Below, in pieces: positions 9,628 to 19,681 of a stretch of DNA of 64,000 nt. Each line of letters begins with the position of its first letter. The first letter of the stretch is position 1. This DNA is from Denitrobaculum tricleocarpae (GTDB lineage: Bacteria; Pseudomonadota; Alphaproteobacteria; Kiloniellales; Kiloniellaceae): assembly GCF_007004665.1 (NCBI RefSeq), contig NZ_ML660052.1, positions 558,001-622,000 on the forward strand. The letters run 5' to 3'. The notes under the pieces were generated by a model. That model ran no database searches and was not told the origin of the DNA. It saw nothing but the letters and a program-made list of their open reading frames with translations. The position numbers and the translations under genes were made by a program.

Positions 9628-9704
9628 GCCCGGAATATTCCCCCGAATTTAAGTCGTGCGGCACGAACCGGTTGGCCCGCCCGCACGTTCCCAGGCCTTA
9701 AAAC

Positions 9705-10325
9705 TCAGGCCTCATCTTCCAATAGTCTGTTAAATGCCGTGAAATCCAGGGCACCCGTTACGAGGCGGCCGTTCACCAGGAAGCTTGGAGTCGAATTGAC
9801 ATCGTACTCGGTGTTGGCTTCCGCACGGCGCGCCAGAATTTTGTCCATTTCGGCTTCATCGTTGAAGCACTTTTCAAACTGTTCCTGATTGATGCCGGCC
9901 AGCGCCGAAATCTGTGCCAACGCCTTGGTCGGATCGGCGGCGCGCGCCCACTGTTGCATGGATTTCATCAGGATTTCGATGAAACCGAAATGCCTGTCCC
10001 CTTCCAGGCAGTTGCTGACTGCGGCGGCGCGTAAGCCAAGGCCGTCGAGCGGGAAGTGGCGGAAAACCAGCTTCGCTCTGCCGGTGTCGATCCACTGCTT
10101 TTTCAGTTCGGGATAGGTGTTTGCATGAAAGGATGCGCAATGCGGGCAGGTCAGCGACGCATACTCGATGATTGTAATCGGGGCATCCGGAGAGCCGACA
10201 AAGCGATCGTCGTCGTACAGCGGTACCTCGTCCGCCTTCGCCGAGGGGATCCGAAGTCCTAAAGAGCTGCCCACGGCCAGTGCCGACACAGCGGCCGTTG
10301 TCGTCAGTATCTTCCGTCTATTCAT
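9705..10325 (-). CDS. DsbA-family thiol:disulfide oxidoreductase
   Basis: Periplasmic thioredoxin-fold protein, 206 aa. The N-terminus NRRKILTTTAAVSALAVG is a signal peptide with a twin-arginine-like start; cleavage is likely near AKADE. The active site is CPHC (C60-C63) in EYASLTCPHCASFH. The cis-Pro loop is at STPSFLVNG. It resembles the ScsC/BdbD-type or Com1-like DsbA proteins of Alphaproteobacteria. It lies 77 bases upstream of smc and is probably co-transcribed with it. Whether it is an oxidase or an isomerase cannot be told. Confidence 0.9.
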   Translation of the reverse strand: MNRRKILTTTAAVSALAVGSSLGLRIPSAKADEVPLYDDDRFVGSPDAPITIIEYASLTCPHCASFHANTYPELKKQWIDTGRAKLVFRHFPLDGLGLRAAAVSNCLEGDRHFGFIEILMKSMQQWARAADPTKALAQISALAGINQEQFEKCFNDEAEMDKILARRAEANTEYDVNSTPSFLVNGRLVTGALDFTAFNRLLEDEA

Positions 10326-10778
10326 TACTCATCCACCATATGTTGTGTATGCTAGTGACGCTCATCCGATTCGACAAGCGTCCTCTTCTCGGACATCTCC
10401 GCCGTAGTCGAACGCTGCAATATGGCGGTATTTGGGCGTTCAGAGGTCATCTGTCCAGCAGAGATATGAGCCTCCCTATCACTAAATCTGGAGAACGACC
10501 AGAGTGTTTAGGTCACGCACTCGAAAAGTGAGACGGTCCTGAGGGTAAGATTTCGTTTTCTGGTATGGAGTTAGAAGCTGAGCGATACTTAAGCATCGTG
10601 ACCGGCGGCATGACGCCGTTCCAGAACGTGGGAGCTTATCGCCTGAAAGGCCGCTATCTGGAGCGATTTCGAGGCGTCAAGCGCTCTCACCGGGCTCACG
10701 GGCCCGCTTTCGCACTCTTTCCTGCCGAGAACAATCCAGATAGCGATCAGGATCATCTCAGTTTCTCAATCCACCACA
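10326..10778. other. Intergenic region, no gene recognised
   Basis: About 450 bases between the DsbA-like gene and dciA. Short open frames exist on the plus strand (10565-10798 is the longest, 77 codons), but none has a ribosome site, compositional bias or recognisable motif, and the longest runs into the dciA 3' end. A promoter for the DsbA-like/smc unit should lie near 10326-10420. I see nothing else in it. Confidence 0.4.
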
Positions 10779-11321
10779 CTAGGATTTGGGCCGGCTGAAA
10801 ACGGCTGCACCCAGGTCTGAGAGCGCCTTTCTCAGGTCTTCGTCTTCCACATCGGCGAGTTTCGCTTCCAGGGCCGTTTTATCCGACGGCGCGAGGGGCC
10901 TTAGGGGGCTTCGCGTCCGCTGTGTCGGGTCGATGACCGGACCCTGGAGAAGTTTCAGCTTGGCGACGGCCCGGTACCCAAAATGGGCGTTGATCCGCTC
11001 AAGAAGCTGTTGCTCGAGATAAACCAGTTCCGTTGCGAATCCACTCTCAACCCGCAGGGTCAGAGTGCCTTCGCGCCGCTCGCTGCTGCGCTTGAAAGCC
11101 AGTTGCTTTGGGATACAGCGGCGCGCAACCTCTTCGCCGACAATGGAACTCCAATCGCTGATCAGGCTGCCTTCGGCGAGGCCGCGTTTGCCCAGGATGC
11201 GTTTAGTAATCGCCGGAAGCGCCTGTGCCAGCGCCTTTGGACTGCCGCCACGGCGTTTTGCGCGCGTGACCGCCCGCTTTGCATCCGCCTTTTTACTGTC
11301 TTTGCCTCGCGAAGCGGTCAT
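10779..11321 (-). CDS. DciA-like protein (DUF721)
   Basis: 180 aa. The DUF721 core (about residues 40-140) contains WSSIVGEEVARRCIPKQL and a beta-rich stretch GTLTLRVESGFATELVYLEQQLLERINAHFG, typical of DciA, the helicase operator that loads DnaB in most bacteria that lack DnaC. Both ends are rich in Lys and Arg and look disordered. It is divergent from mutY and upstream of the DsbA-like and smc genes. The helicase-loader role comes from family knowledge and is well founded for proteins of this domain. Confidence 0.85.
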   Translation of the reverse strand: MTASRGKDSKKADAKRAVTRAKRRGGSPKALAQALPAITKRILGKRGLAEGSLISDWSSIVGEEVARRCIPKQLAFKRSSERREGTLTLRVESGFATELVYLEQQLLERINAHFGYRAVAKLKLLQGPVIDPTQRTRSPLRPLAPSDKTALEAKLADVEDEDLRKALSDLGAAVFSRPKS

Positions 11322-11488
11322 CCCGTGTCTCTACAGCTCTGTTGCTTGCTCTGCGTTTTGGGGGAGCAGGGGTGTTTTCATCCCGCCGCCCCTCAGTATA
11401 GTGGCCGCGTTGGCAATGACCACAAGCGATCGCATATCAATGCCTCGCGGCATGAGACAGGGTGGATAAGACAATCGGGCAGGTAGAG

Positions 11489-12580
11489 ATGACTTTGGCG
11501 CAGGCGCTGCTGCGTTGGTATGACCGGCATGCGCGCGAGCTGCCGTGGCGTGTGCCGCCCAACAGCGCCGGAAAGAGCCAAGCGGGCGATTCTGAAACCA
11601 AAGGGTGGTTGGCGGACCCCTACAGGGTTTGGCTCAGTGAAATCATGTTGCAGCAGACCACCGTGGCCGCGGTGGCGCCCTATTTCATGAATTTCACCGA
11701 GACCTGGCCCCGCGTGGAGGACCTGGCCGCGGCGAGTCTGGACGACGTGCTCACCGCCTGGGCCGGATTGGGCTACTACGCCAGGGCCCGCAATCTTCAC
11801 AGGTGTGCCTGCTTCGTTGCGGACGAGCTTGGCGGCATCTTTCCCGACACCGAGGAAGGGCTCCTGGAGTTGCCCGGTGTCGGCCCCTACACGGCCGCGG
11901 CGATTGCAGCGATCGCCTTTGACCGGCCCGCGACGGTGGTCGATGGCAATATCGAACGGGTCGTTTCCCGGCTCTTTGCCCTGAGCGATCCGTTGCCCGG
12001 CGTGAAACCTGAGATAAAGCGCTGCACGGCTTCGTTGACGCCGAACGAAAGGCCCGGGGATTTCGCACAGGCGATGATGGATCTGGGGGCGACGGTTTGC
12101 GTGCCCAAGTCGCCAAAATGTATGCTCTGCCCCTTGTCCGAGCCTTGTATGGCCCGCGCCCAGGGGATTGCGGAAACCCTGCCGCGCAAGGCACCAAAGC
12201 CTGAGCGTCCGACCCGCCGGGCCATTGCCTTCTGGGTACAACGTCCCGACGGCAGCATCCTGCTGCGCCGCCGCGCGCCCAAAGGACTTTTGGGTGGGAT
12301 GATGGAAATCCCATCGACTCCCTGGCGTGAGGAAGCCTGGAGCGAAGGCGAGGTCATGAGCCATCTGCCTTACCCAACGGAGTGGCGTGAGCTGCCTGGC
12401 ATGGTGCGGCACACCTTCACGCATTTTCATTTTGAGATTGATGTCTGGGCGGGCCGGGTCGGCAGAGACTCTGAGGCTCTGAACGACAGCAAGTGGGTAT
12501 CGATAGATGGCTTGGCGGAGGAAGCGCTGCCCAGTGTTATGCGCAAGATCGTCAAGCACGCCCTGAAGCTGACGGCGTAA
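11489..12580 (+). CDS. mutY: A/G-specific adenine DNA glycosylase MutY
   Basis: Removes adenine paired with 8-oxoguanine. The HhH-GPD domain contains the catalytic Glu (WLSEIMLQQTT) and Asp (VVDGNIERV). The iron-sulfur ligands are spaced C-x6-C-x2-C-x5-C (CVPKSPKCMLCPLSEPC). A C-terminal Nudix-like domain (RPTRRAIAFWVQRPDGSILL onward) recognises 8-oxoguanine. I choose ATG at 11489, five bases after AGG, giving 363 aa; an in-frame GTG at 11462 would add nine residues. With the 8-oxoguanine deaminase-like enzyme and OxyR in this window, it fits oxidative damage control. Confidence 0.95.
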   Translation: MTLAQALLRWYDRHARELPWRVPPNSAGKSQAGDSETKGWLADPYRVWLSEIMLQQTTVAAVAPYFMNFTETWPRVEDLAAASLDDVLTAWAGLGYYARARNLHRCACFVADELGGIFPDTEEGLLELPGVGPYTAAAIAAIAFDRPATVVDGNIERVVSRLFALSDPLPGVKPEIKRCTASLTPNERPGDFAQAMMDLGATVCVPKSPKCMLCPLSEPCMARAQGIAETLPRKAPKPERPTRRAIAFWVQRPDGSILLRRRAPKGLLGGMMEIPSTPWREEAWSEGEVMSHLPYPTEWRELPGMVRHTFTHFHFEIDVWAGRVGRDSEALNDSKWVSIDGLAEEALPSVMRKIVKHALKLTA

Positions 12581-12942
12581 ACGATCCGTCCGGAAAATCT
12601 GAAGTCTATGTCCTTGGGCTCTCTGTCTGTGCACTCTGCCTGGGCTCTCTGCCTGGGCTCTCTGAACGACAGGTGAAGTGACAAATTTCGACCTTTGCCG
12701 TAGTATAGAGGTCAATTTGCGGAGAGCGGCCGCTCGCGAATGGCCGATCTGACCGCCACCCTTCTCTGATCAGCAACCCGCGTGGTTGCTCCTCTCTGAC
12801 CGGCGGTCGAACCGGCCGCATCCCTGCAGCGCACCATCGCCGTTCCCGTTTGAACCCGGAACCCGGTCGTTTTTGTCCGAACCGGGGCAATTGCGTGAAC
12901 CGGGCTCCCAATCTCATGGTTCGAGGTTCAGGAGCGATCAAT
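12581..12942. repeat. Intergenic region with short tandem repeat
   Basis: Between mutY and the DUF2189 gene. A 13-base unit GCCTGGGCTCTCT occurs twice in tandem (12638-12663), with a diverged third copy at 12612-12624. A small hairpin GCAACC/GGTTGC lies at 12773-12789. A GGAG ribosome site precedes the next gene. No open frame here is credible. Confidence 0.5.
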
Positions 12943-13737
12943 ATGGCCAAAACAGCTACGGTGCCGGATCGGGAGGCAGTCCCAGACATTCCCGTTGTTC
13001 GGACTGTTGAAGTTGCGGATCTGAAGGAAGTCCTGGTCAAGGGTCTCAGCGACTTTAAGGAAAAGCCGAGCCACATCCTCATGCTTGCACTGATCTACCC
13101 GATCGTTGGGTTGCTCTCGGCCCGGCTTGCTGCGGGCTATGATGTCCTGCCGTTGATTTTTCCGCTGGTCTCGGGTTTCGCGCTGATCGGGCCCCTTGCG
13201 GCGATCGGCCTGTACGAGCTCAGCCGCCGCAGGGAAAAGGGTCTCGAGGTCTCCTGGAAAAGTGCCTTCGAGATTCGCCATTCCCCGTCCATTGGCTCAA
13301 TTGTGGCCCTTGGTGCACTTTTAATGGTGATCTTTCTGATCTGGCTTGCTGCGGCCCTGGCTATTTATGAACTGACCTTTGGTGCCGTGACGCCGTCGTC
13401 GATCGGTGAGTTCGCCACTCAGGTCTTTACGACACCAGCGGGCTGGACACTGATTCTTGTAGGCTGTGGTGTCGGATTTCTTTTTGCCGTGCTGGTTCTC
13501 GCGATCAGCGTGGTCTCTTTCCCGTTGCTGCTCGATCGGGACGTCGGGGCAGGGGTTGCGATCCGCACGTCGGTGCGGGCTGTTGCCGCCAACCCGGTGA
13601 CAATGGCTGTTTGGGGCATGATCGTTGCCGGGGCTCTGGTCCTCGGTTCCATTCCGTTTTTCGTGGGGCTAGCCGTGGTGATGCCCGTACTCGGGCATGC
13701 GACCTGGCGTCTTTACCGCAAAGTCGTGATGGCCTGA
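12943..13737 (+). CDS. DUF2189 integral membrane protein
   Basis: 264 aa from ATG at 12943, chosen because AGGAG lies eight bases upstream; an open frame back to 12850 adds an unlikely N-terminus. There are about six membrane helices in the DUF2189 arrangement. The soluble start (VVRTVEVADLKEVLVKGLSDF) leads into the helix pair LIYPIVGLLSARL and PLVSGFALIGPLAAIGLYELSRR, which is the family hallmark. Function is not known. It stands alone between mutY and the convergent ccrM. Confidence 0.88.
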   Translation: MAKTATVPDREAVPDIPVVRTVEVADLKEVLVKGLSDFKEKPSHILMLALIYPIVGLLSARLAAGYDVLPLIFPLVSGFALIGPLAAIGLYELSRRREKGLEVSWKSAFEIRHSPSIGSIVALGALLMVIFLIWLAAALAIYELTFGAVTPSSIGEFATQVFTTPAGWTLILVGCGVGFLFAVLVLAISVVSFPLLLDRDVGAGVAIRTSVRAVAANPVTMAVWGMIVAGALVLGSIPFFVGLAVVMPVLGHATWRLYRKVVMA

Positions 13738-13760
13738 GACCCAAGCACTCCGCATCGAAG

Positions 13761-13790
13761 CCCGCTTCATCCAGGCCCGCTTCATCCAGG
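13761..13790. repeat. 15-bp perfect tandem duplication
   Basis: CCCGCTTCATCCAGG is present twice, head to tail (13761-13775 and 13776-13790), just after the DUF2189 stop codon. Looks like replication slippage. Confidence 0.85.
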
Positions 13791-13826
13791 GCTGTTTCTT
13801 GGCAGGTCCGGGTTCACTGACGCGCT

Positions 13827-13964
13827 AGAGCAGATCCGGTTTAGATGGAATCGCCTCCGGCGATGCATCGTACCGGTGAATCTGCTCTGACTATAAGATG
13901 TAGAGCGGGTTCACATATTTTAGCGAAAACACTGAGTGTTTCCGTTAAAACATGACGCGCTCTA
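13827..13964. repeat. Dispersed nested-palindrome repeat, copy 1 (elements A and B)
   Basis: Element A (13827-13888) has ends AGAGCAGAT and ATCTGCTCT-like arms, CCGG inner arms and a central hairpin ATCGCC/GGCGAT. Element B (13901-13964) runs from TAGAGCG to CGCTCTA, with long arms ATGTTTTA-CG-AAACAC folding back on GTGTTTCCGTTAAAACAT. The two are joined by a 12-base AT-rich link. Nearly the same pair occurs at 37983-38120 and 42274-42411, and a shortened one at 35113-35193. Here it lies between the 3' ends of two convergent genes, where it could also stop transcription. Confidence 0.9.
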
Positions 13965-13990
13965 GGCTCGGTCTCTCGGCGAGGTTTGGC

Positions 13991-15127
<1,137 letters not shown>

Positions 15128-15139
15128 TCAGAGTGTTAA

Positions 15140-15781
15140 TTACTCTGCTTCACGAATTGGTCGAAAAGAGCGCCGATGAGCGGCCGTGATTCCCAGTTGC
15201 GCGATCCCCGCGCGATGCTCGGCCGTGCCATAGCCCTGGTTGCGTTCCCAGCCGTAGCCGGGATGGCTTTGTGCCAGTGCCGCCATCTGGCCGTCGCGCG
15301 AAACTTTCGCGATGATCGACGCCGCGGCAATGCTCAGACTGCGTCCGTCACCCTTGATCACGGGCCGGCCGGGGCAGGGCAGTTCGGGCAGTTTGTTGCC
15401 GTCAATCAGCGCCGCATCCGGTATAAAGGGCAGCCGCGCGACGGCACGGGTCATGGCGAGCAGGCTGGCCTTCAGAATGTTGAGACTGTCGATTTCCGCG
15501 ACCTCCGCCTGCCCCAGCGCAAGTATGGCTTTGTCTTCGGAGGCCAGCGCCTGCAGCTGCCCGCAGATGTCCTCGCGGGCATGTTTGGAGAGCTTCTTGG
15601 AATCGTCGAGACGTCCCGACAGACTATCCGGCAGGGCATCCTGATCCAGCCAAACCGCGGCGGCAACGACGGGGCCGGCCCAGGGGCCCCGGCCCACTTC
15701 ATCGACACCGACAATCCTTGGCTCCTTCAGCAGGTCGCGCAGGTCTTCGGCGAGTTCCTGCTCCAGCGAGAAATCCGGCAT
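15140..15781 (-). CDS. rnhB: Ribonuclease HII
   Basis: Cleaves RNA in RNA-DNA hybrids and at single ribonucleotides in DNA, 213 aa. The active site starts with D27 E28 in GVDEVGRGPWAGPV; the other acidic residues are in ALIDGNKLP and around SIIAKVSRDGQM. It lies six bases after the second TPR gene and 51 bases before ccrM. The rnhB-ccrM neighbourhood is common in Alphaproteobacteria. Part of its 5' end is duplicated at 17738-17771. Confidence 0.95.
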   Translation of the reverse strand: MPDFSLEQELAEDLRDLLKEPRIVGVDEVGRGPWAGPVVAAAVWLDQDALPDSLSGRLDDSKKLSKHAREDICGQLQALASEDKAILALGQAEVAEIDSLNILKASLLAMTRAVARLPFIPDAALIDGNKLPELPCPGRPVIKGDGRSLSIAAASIIAKVSRDGQMAALAQSHPGYGWERNQGYGTAEHRAGIAQLGITAAHRRSFRPIREAE

Positions 15782-15787
15782 GGCGAT

Positions 15788-17617
15788 CTAACTCTCGCCG
15801 AAGGGCAGGATATCAAAGGCGATACTGATCCGCGTTCCATCCGCATCGAATGGCACGGTGCGATGGTAAAAGTAGGCCGGGAACAGGACCATTAAGCCTT
15901 CTTCCGGCTGAATGTAGCGTAAGTCCGGCGTGGCGGCGCAGTTCAGGTTTGCGGAAGGTTGGCCGAACTCTATCCAACCGGCGTGTTTGTTTCCGGAGCG
16001 CGCGACAATCTCGGGAATCTGAACATAGTAGACACCGCTCAACCAGGCCGCCGGATGAATGTGAGGGATCTGATGCCCCTGGGCTTCCAGCACGACCGAC
16101 CAGATATTGAGGGTCCAGTTCTTGGGCTGGCGGGCCAGGAACGGGTGGTCCGGAACTTTCGGGTGCTGTTGCATATAGCTCCGGACGGCTGCGTTAATCG
16201 CCTCCGCCAGGTCGGCAATGGGGCCCTTGGGATCGATCAGCAATTCGCCCGTATGGCGCCCGGATTTGGTCGCGTGTCCCGGCGGATCCTGCATGAGTGT
16301 CGGGTGCGACAGGATGTGGCGGGCGAGAGCTTCGTTGAATGCGGCGATGCTTTGAAAGTTGTTCGGTTTTTTAATGGACAGCGGTTGGATGAAGTTCTCC
16401 AGGTCCACGAGGGACCGTGCAGCGACGATCTTGTCGATCTCCCTGAGTGCCAGAGCCCGATAGGCAAGCGCGGTCGTTAATCCGGGATGACGCGTCAGAC
16501 AGCGGTCGCAGACATCGATCGCGCCCTGCGCATCGCCGCTTTGCAGTAAGGAACGGGCGAGGCTCATGGCGAGATCGGCGGAGTCCGGCTGCTTTGCCAG
16601 GGCCAGCTTCAGGTCCGCGACGATTTCGGTTGAACGCCCCAGTTCCTCGAGGGCCAGGCCCTTCTTTGCGATGGCCTCGTGGTAATCCGGCTTAAGTTCG
16701 AGCGCCCGGTCAAAGGCATTGATGGCTTCTTCGTGGCGTCCACAGGCCGTCAGCGTTTCGCCGAGCGCGCAAAAACAGATTTCGGACTGGGGTGATCTTT
16801 CGATGGCCCGATTGTGGATCTCGATGGCTTCTTCAAAAGCGCCGGTCGCATGGAGCGCCAGGCCCAGTCTTGACTCCAGTTCCTCTGAGTCCGGCTTGAG
16901 GGTGAGTGCCCTGCGGTAATGGATGACCGCCTCTTCGTGCTGCCCGAGCCGGCTCATGCAACGGGCCAGGCTTGAGTGAGCAAGGGTCAGGTTCGGATTG
17001 ATATCGGTTGCTTTCCGGAAGGCGGCGACCGCCTGTTCGATGCGCTCCGTATTCTCCAGTGCAAGGCCGAAGTTGTAGTTCAGGCCGGCGTGACTCGGCT
17101 GCAAGGCGATCGCCCGGCGATAGAGCGCGAGGGATTCGTTGAAACGCCTCAAGTCCTTCAGGGCAACGGCGCAGTTCGACAGGGCCTCGACATTGCTCGG
17201 CTGCAACTCGATCGCACGCCGATAGGCGTCCACGGCCAGATTGTGCTGATTGAGTTGCGACAGCGTAACCCCAAGCTGAAACTGCGCTGCGGCGTAGTCG
17301 GGCCGGATCGCAATCGCCCGACCGAAGGCAGCACCAGCAGCACTGAAATTACCGATTTCCTGACAGGCAACGCCGTGGTTGAAGTGGGCCTGCGGATTGG
17401 TGGGCTGTGCTTTGGCAATGCGCCCAAGCAGCTCAGCGGCCTGCTCGAAGTCCTTAAGCCCAAAGGCCGCTTCGGCGGCGAGGCTGCAGATTTCCAGATG
17501 ATTCGGTGCTGCTTCGAGATACCGCTTGTAGCCCTCAAGGGCGACCTTCAGGTTCCCGCTGCGGTGCGAGGACATGGCTGAGTTCAGTTGGTCTTGCCGA
17601 TGATTGCTTTCAGCCAC
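15788..17617 (-). CDS. TPR protein with C-terminal 2OG-Fe(II) oxygenase domain, copy 2
   Basis: 609 aa. About ten tetratricopeptide repeats cover residues 10-400. The C-terminal domain (about 430-609) resembles the putative 2-oxoglutarate/Fe(II) oxygenases of the 2OG-FeII_Oxy_5 type: iron-ligand candidates are H519 and H521 (IPHIHPAAWLSGVYY) and H585 (YFYHRTVPF), with R596 as the likely oxoglutarate anchor. Proteins of this layout are thought to hydroxylate protein or peptide substrates held by the TPR array, but no substrate is known. It is a tandem paralogue of 17778-19607: the first 80 residues and the last 40 or so are almost identical, while the middle is much diverged. Confidence 0.88.
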   Translation of the reverse strand: MAESNHRQDQLNSAMSSHRSGNLKVALEGYKRYLEAAPNHLEICSLAAEAAFGLKDFEQAAELLGRIAKAQPTNPQAHFNHGVACQEIGNFSAAGAAFGRAIAIRPDYAAAQFQLGVTLSQLNQHNLAVDAYRRAIELQPSNVEALSNCAVALKDLRRFNESLALYRRAIALQPSHAGLNYNFGLALENTERIEQAVAAFRKATDINPNLTLAHSSLARCMSRLGQHEEAVIHYRRALTLKPDSEELESRLGLALHATGAFEEAIEIHNRAIERSPQSEICFCALGETLTACGRHEEAINAFDRALELKPDYHEAIAKKGLALEELGRSTEIVADLKLALAKQPDSADLAMSLARSLLQSGDAQGAIDVCDRCLTRHPGLTTALAYRALALREIDKIVAARSLVDLENFIQPLSIKKPNNFQSIAAFNEALARHILSHPTLMQDPPGHATKSGRHTGELLIDPKGPIADLAEAINAAVRSYMQQHPKVPDHPFLARQPKNWTLNIWSVVLEAQGHQIPHIHPAAWLSGVYYVQIPEIVARSGNKHAGWIEFGQPSANLNCAATPDLRYIQPEEGLMVLFPAYFYHRTVPFDADGTRISIAFDILPFGES

Positions 17618-17704
17618 AGAGTTCTTCCGTCTTTGCTTTCATTACCTTAACGGGGTTTTCGTTAACGTGACGTTTCGAAATCCACCAGCAGTTGCGCCCG
17701 CGGA

Positions 17705-17771
17705 GGTCTGTCCTGATCTTCCGAGCCCCGAACGCCACGGCAAGTTCTTGCATCAGCGAAAAATCCGGCAT
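17705..17771 (-). pseudogene. Fossil duplication junction: rnhB 5' end fused to antiporter 3' end
   Basis: Minus-strand bases 17771-17738 match the first 34 bases of rnhB with about five differences, and the encoded start MPDFSL-QELA is still readable. They lie exactly six bases after the TPR stop, as the real rnhB does. The next stretch (17729-17705) matches 23 of 25 bases of the antiporter gene's 3' end at 19695-19719. An ancestral unit of antiporter tail, TPR gene and rnhB head was therefore duplicated in tandem. Neither fragment is functional. Confidence 0.85.
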
Positions 17772-17777
17772 GGCGAT

Positions 17778-19607
17778 TCAGCTCTCGCCGAAGGGCACGA
17801 TGTCAAACGCGATACTGATCCGCGTGCCATCCGCGTCGAATGGAACAGTGCGATGATAAAAGTAGGCCGGGAACAGGACCATTAAGCCTTCTTCCGGACA
17901 TATCTCACGCAGTTCGGGGGGCGCGGTGGGGTTCAGTTTTTCTGGTGGTTGACCGAATTCGATCCAACCTGCGCGGCTGTTTCCCGAGCGTCGGACCACT
18001 TCAGGAACCTTCGCGTAGTAAACACCGCTCAGCCACGCGCCCCTGTGTATGTGAGGAACCTGATGTCCGCCCGCTTCCAGGACGACTGACCAGACATTGA
18101 GAGTCCAACGTTTGGGTTGATGAGCCACAAAGGGGTGATCGGCCGAGTGCCGCAACTGTTGTTTATAGCGCACAACAGCGGCATTGATTGTTTTCTCGAA
18201 GTCATCGAATGGGCCTTTCGGCTCAATCAGGAGTTCTCCCGTATGCAGACCGCCTTTTGTAGCGTGGCCGGGCGGATCCTTCAGGAGCGTGGGGTGCTTG
18301 AGGATGTGCGATATCAATGCGGCGTTGAAGGCTTCCATCGTTTGAAAGCCTGCCGGGTGTGACGTTTTTACGGGAAGTATCAGCGCATCCAGGTCGGTGA
18401 GTGCATTCGCCTCCTCGACCCGTCCCAGCTCTCTCAAAGCCTGGGACCGAAAGGCCAGGGCTGCTGTCGAAGCAGGCTGTTTCGCAAGGCAGTCATCACA
18501 TGTTTCCAGTGCGCCTGCGGCATCGCCGGTATGGAGTTGCGTCCGAGCCAGGCTTAGACGCAGATTTACGATGTCGGGATGTTTCGCGACGGCAGAGCGG
18601 AGATCGGTAATGATTTCCTTGCCGCGGCCAAGAGCTTCGAGCGCCAGAGCTTTTCTGGAATAAGCTTCATGGTGGTCAGGTTTTAGGTGAAGCGCTCTAT
18701 CAAAAATCTTAATGGCGTCTTCGTGGTGCTGAGCCGCGGTCAGTGTATAGCCGTAAGCGCAAAGGTAATCGACCGAGGCCGGGTCAAGCGCAATAGCGTC
18801 CCGATGGGCGTCAATCGCGTCTTCAAACGAACCTGCTGCGTGCAAGGCGACACCCAGTTGCGATTTCAGGTTCCCGGATGATGGAGAGAGACCCAGGCCT
18901 TTTCGATAACACTCGACAGAATCCTTGTGACGGCCCAGATGTCCCATCACGCGGCCCAGGCTGGACAACGCAAGGACGAACTTCGGGTCGTTATCGATTG
19001 CCTTTTGGAACGCGGCGGCAGCGCGTTCAAACTGCTCGGTGAGTTCAAGGGCAAGACCATAGTTGTAATTGAGTCCCGGATGATCGGGTCGCTTCCCGAC
19101 CGCAAGGCGATGAAATGAGAGCGATTCGTTCAAGCGTCCCATTTCTTTCAGTAAGACCGCGCAGTTCGACAACGCCTCGACATTTTCTGGATCTGAATCG
19201 ATGACTTGGCGGAAGGCTTCGACCGCCGACCCTCGGTCCCCTTGCGCAGTGAGTAAGAGAGCCAGTTGAAATTGAGCCGCGCTGTAGCTTGGCTTTAGGC
19301 CAAGGGCACGGTGGAATGCTTTCTCCGCCATTTTAAGCTGGCCGCTCTCCTTGAGCGAGACACCCAGATTGAAGTGGGCTTGCGGATTGGTCGGCTGTGC
19401 TTTGGCAATACGCCCAAGCAACTCGGCGGCCTGCTCGAAGTCCTTCAGCCCGAAGGCCGCTTCGGCGGCGAGGCTGCAGATTTCCAGATGATTCGGTGCT
19501 GCTTCGAGATACCGCTTGTAGCCCTCAAGGGCGACCTTCAGGTTCCCGCTGCGGTGCGAGGACATGGCTGAGTTCAGTTGGTCTTGCCGATGATTGCTTT
19601 CAGCCAC
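17778..19607 (-). CDS. TPR protein with C-terminal 2OG-Fe(II) oxygenase domain, copy 1
   Basis: 609 aa, the same length and layout as copy 2: a TPR array and then an oxygenase-like domain with HIHRGAWLSGVYY and YFYHRTVPF carrying the candidate iron ligands. Residues 1-80 are identical to copy 2 and their DNA differs at only a few bases, whereas residues 81-560 have drifted widely. This pattern suggests gene conversion at both ends, or selection for variation in the middle repeats. It lies 74 bases after the antiporter gene and reads in the same direction. No signal peptide is seen, so a cytoplasmic place is likely. Confidence 0.88.
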   Translation of the reverse strand: MAESNHRQDQLNSAMSSHRSGNLKVALEGYKRYLEAAPNHLEICSLAAEAAFGLKDFEQAAELLGRIAKAQPTNPQAHFNLGVSLKESGQLKMAEKAFHRALGLKPSYSAAQFQLALLLTAQGDRGSAVEAFRQVIDSDPENVEALSNCAVLLKEMGRLNESLSFHRLAVGKRPDHPGLNYNYGLALELTEQFERAAAAFQKAIDNDPKFVLALSSLGRVMGHLGRHKDSVECYRKGLGLSPSSGNLKSQLGVALHAAGSFEDAIDAHRDAIALDPASVDYLCAYGYTLTAAQHHEDAIKIFDRALHLKPDHHEAYSRKALALEALGRGKEIITDLRSAVAKHPDIVNLRLSLARTQLHTGDAAGALETCDDCLAKQPASTAALAFRSQALRELGRVEEANALTDLDALILPVKTSHPAGFQTMEAFNAALISHILKHPTLLKDPPGHATKGGLHTGELLIEPKGPFDDFEKTINAAVVRYKQQLRHSADHPFVAHQPKRWTLNVWSVVLEAGGHQVPHIHRGAWLSGVYYAKVPEVVRRSGNSRAGWIEFGQPPEKLNPTAPPELREICPEEGLMVLFPAYFYHRTVPFDADGTRISIAFDIVPFGES

Positions 19608-19681
19608 AGAGTTCTTCCGTCTTTGCTTTCATTGTCCTGTAGAAGCTTCTTTTTACGCTCTGAATGGATGCCTGGCCGCGT

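Noticed and set aside
11393-12715. 440-codon open frame on the strand opposite mutY
   Set aside because: It covers mutY end to end, and its product is rich in Arg, His, Pro and Gln with no known motif. It is a by-product of GC-rich codon bias.
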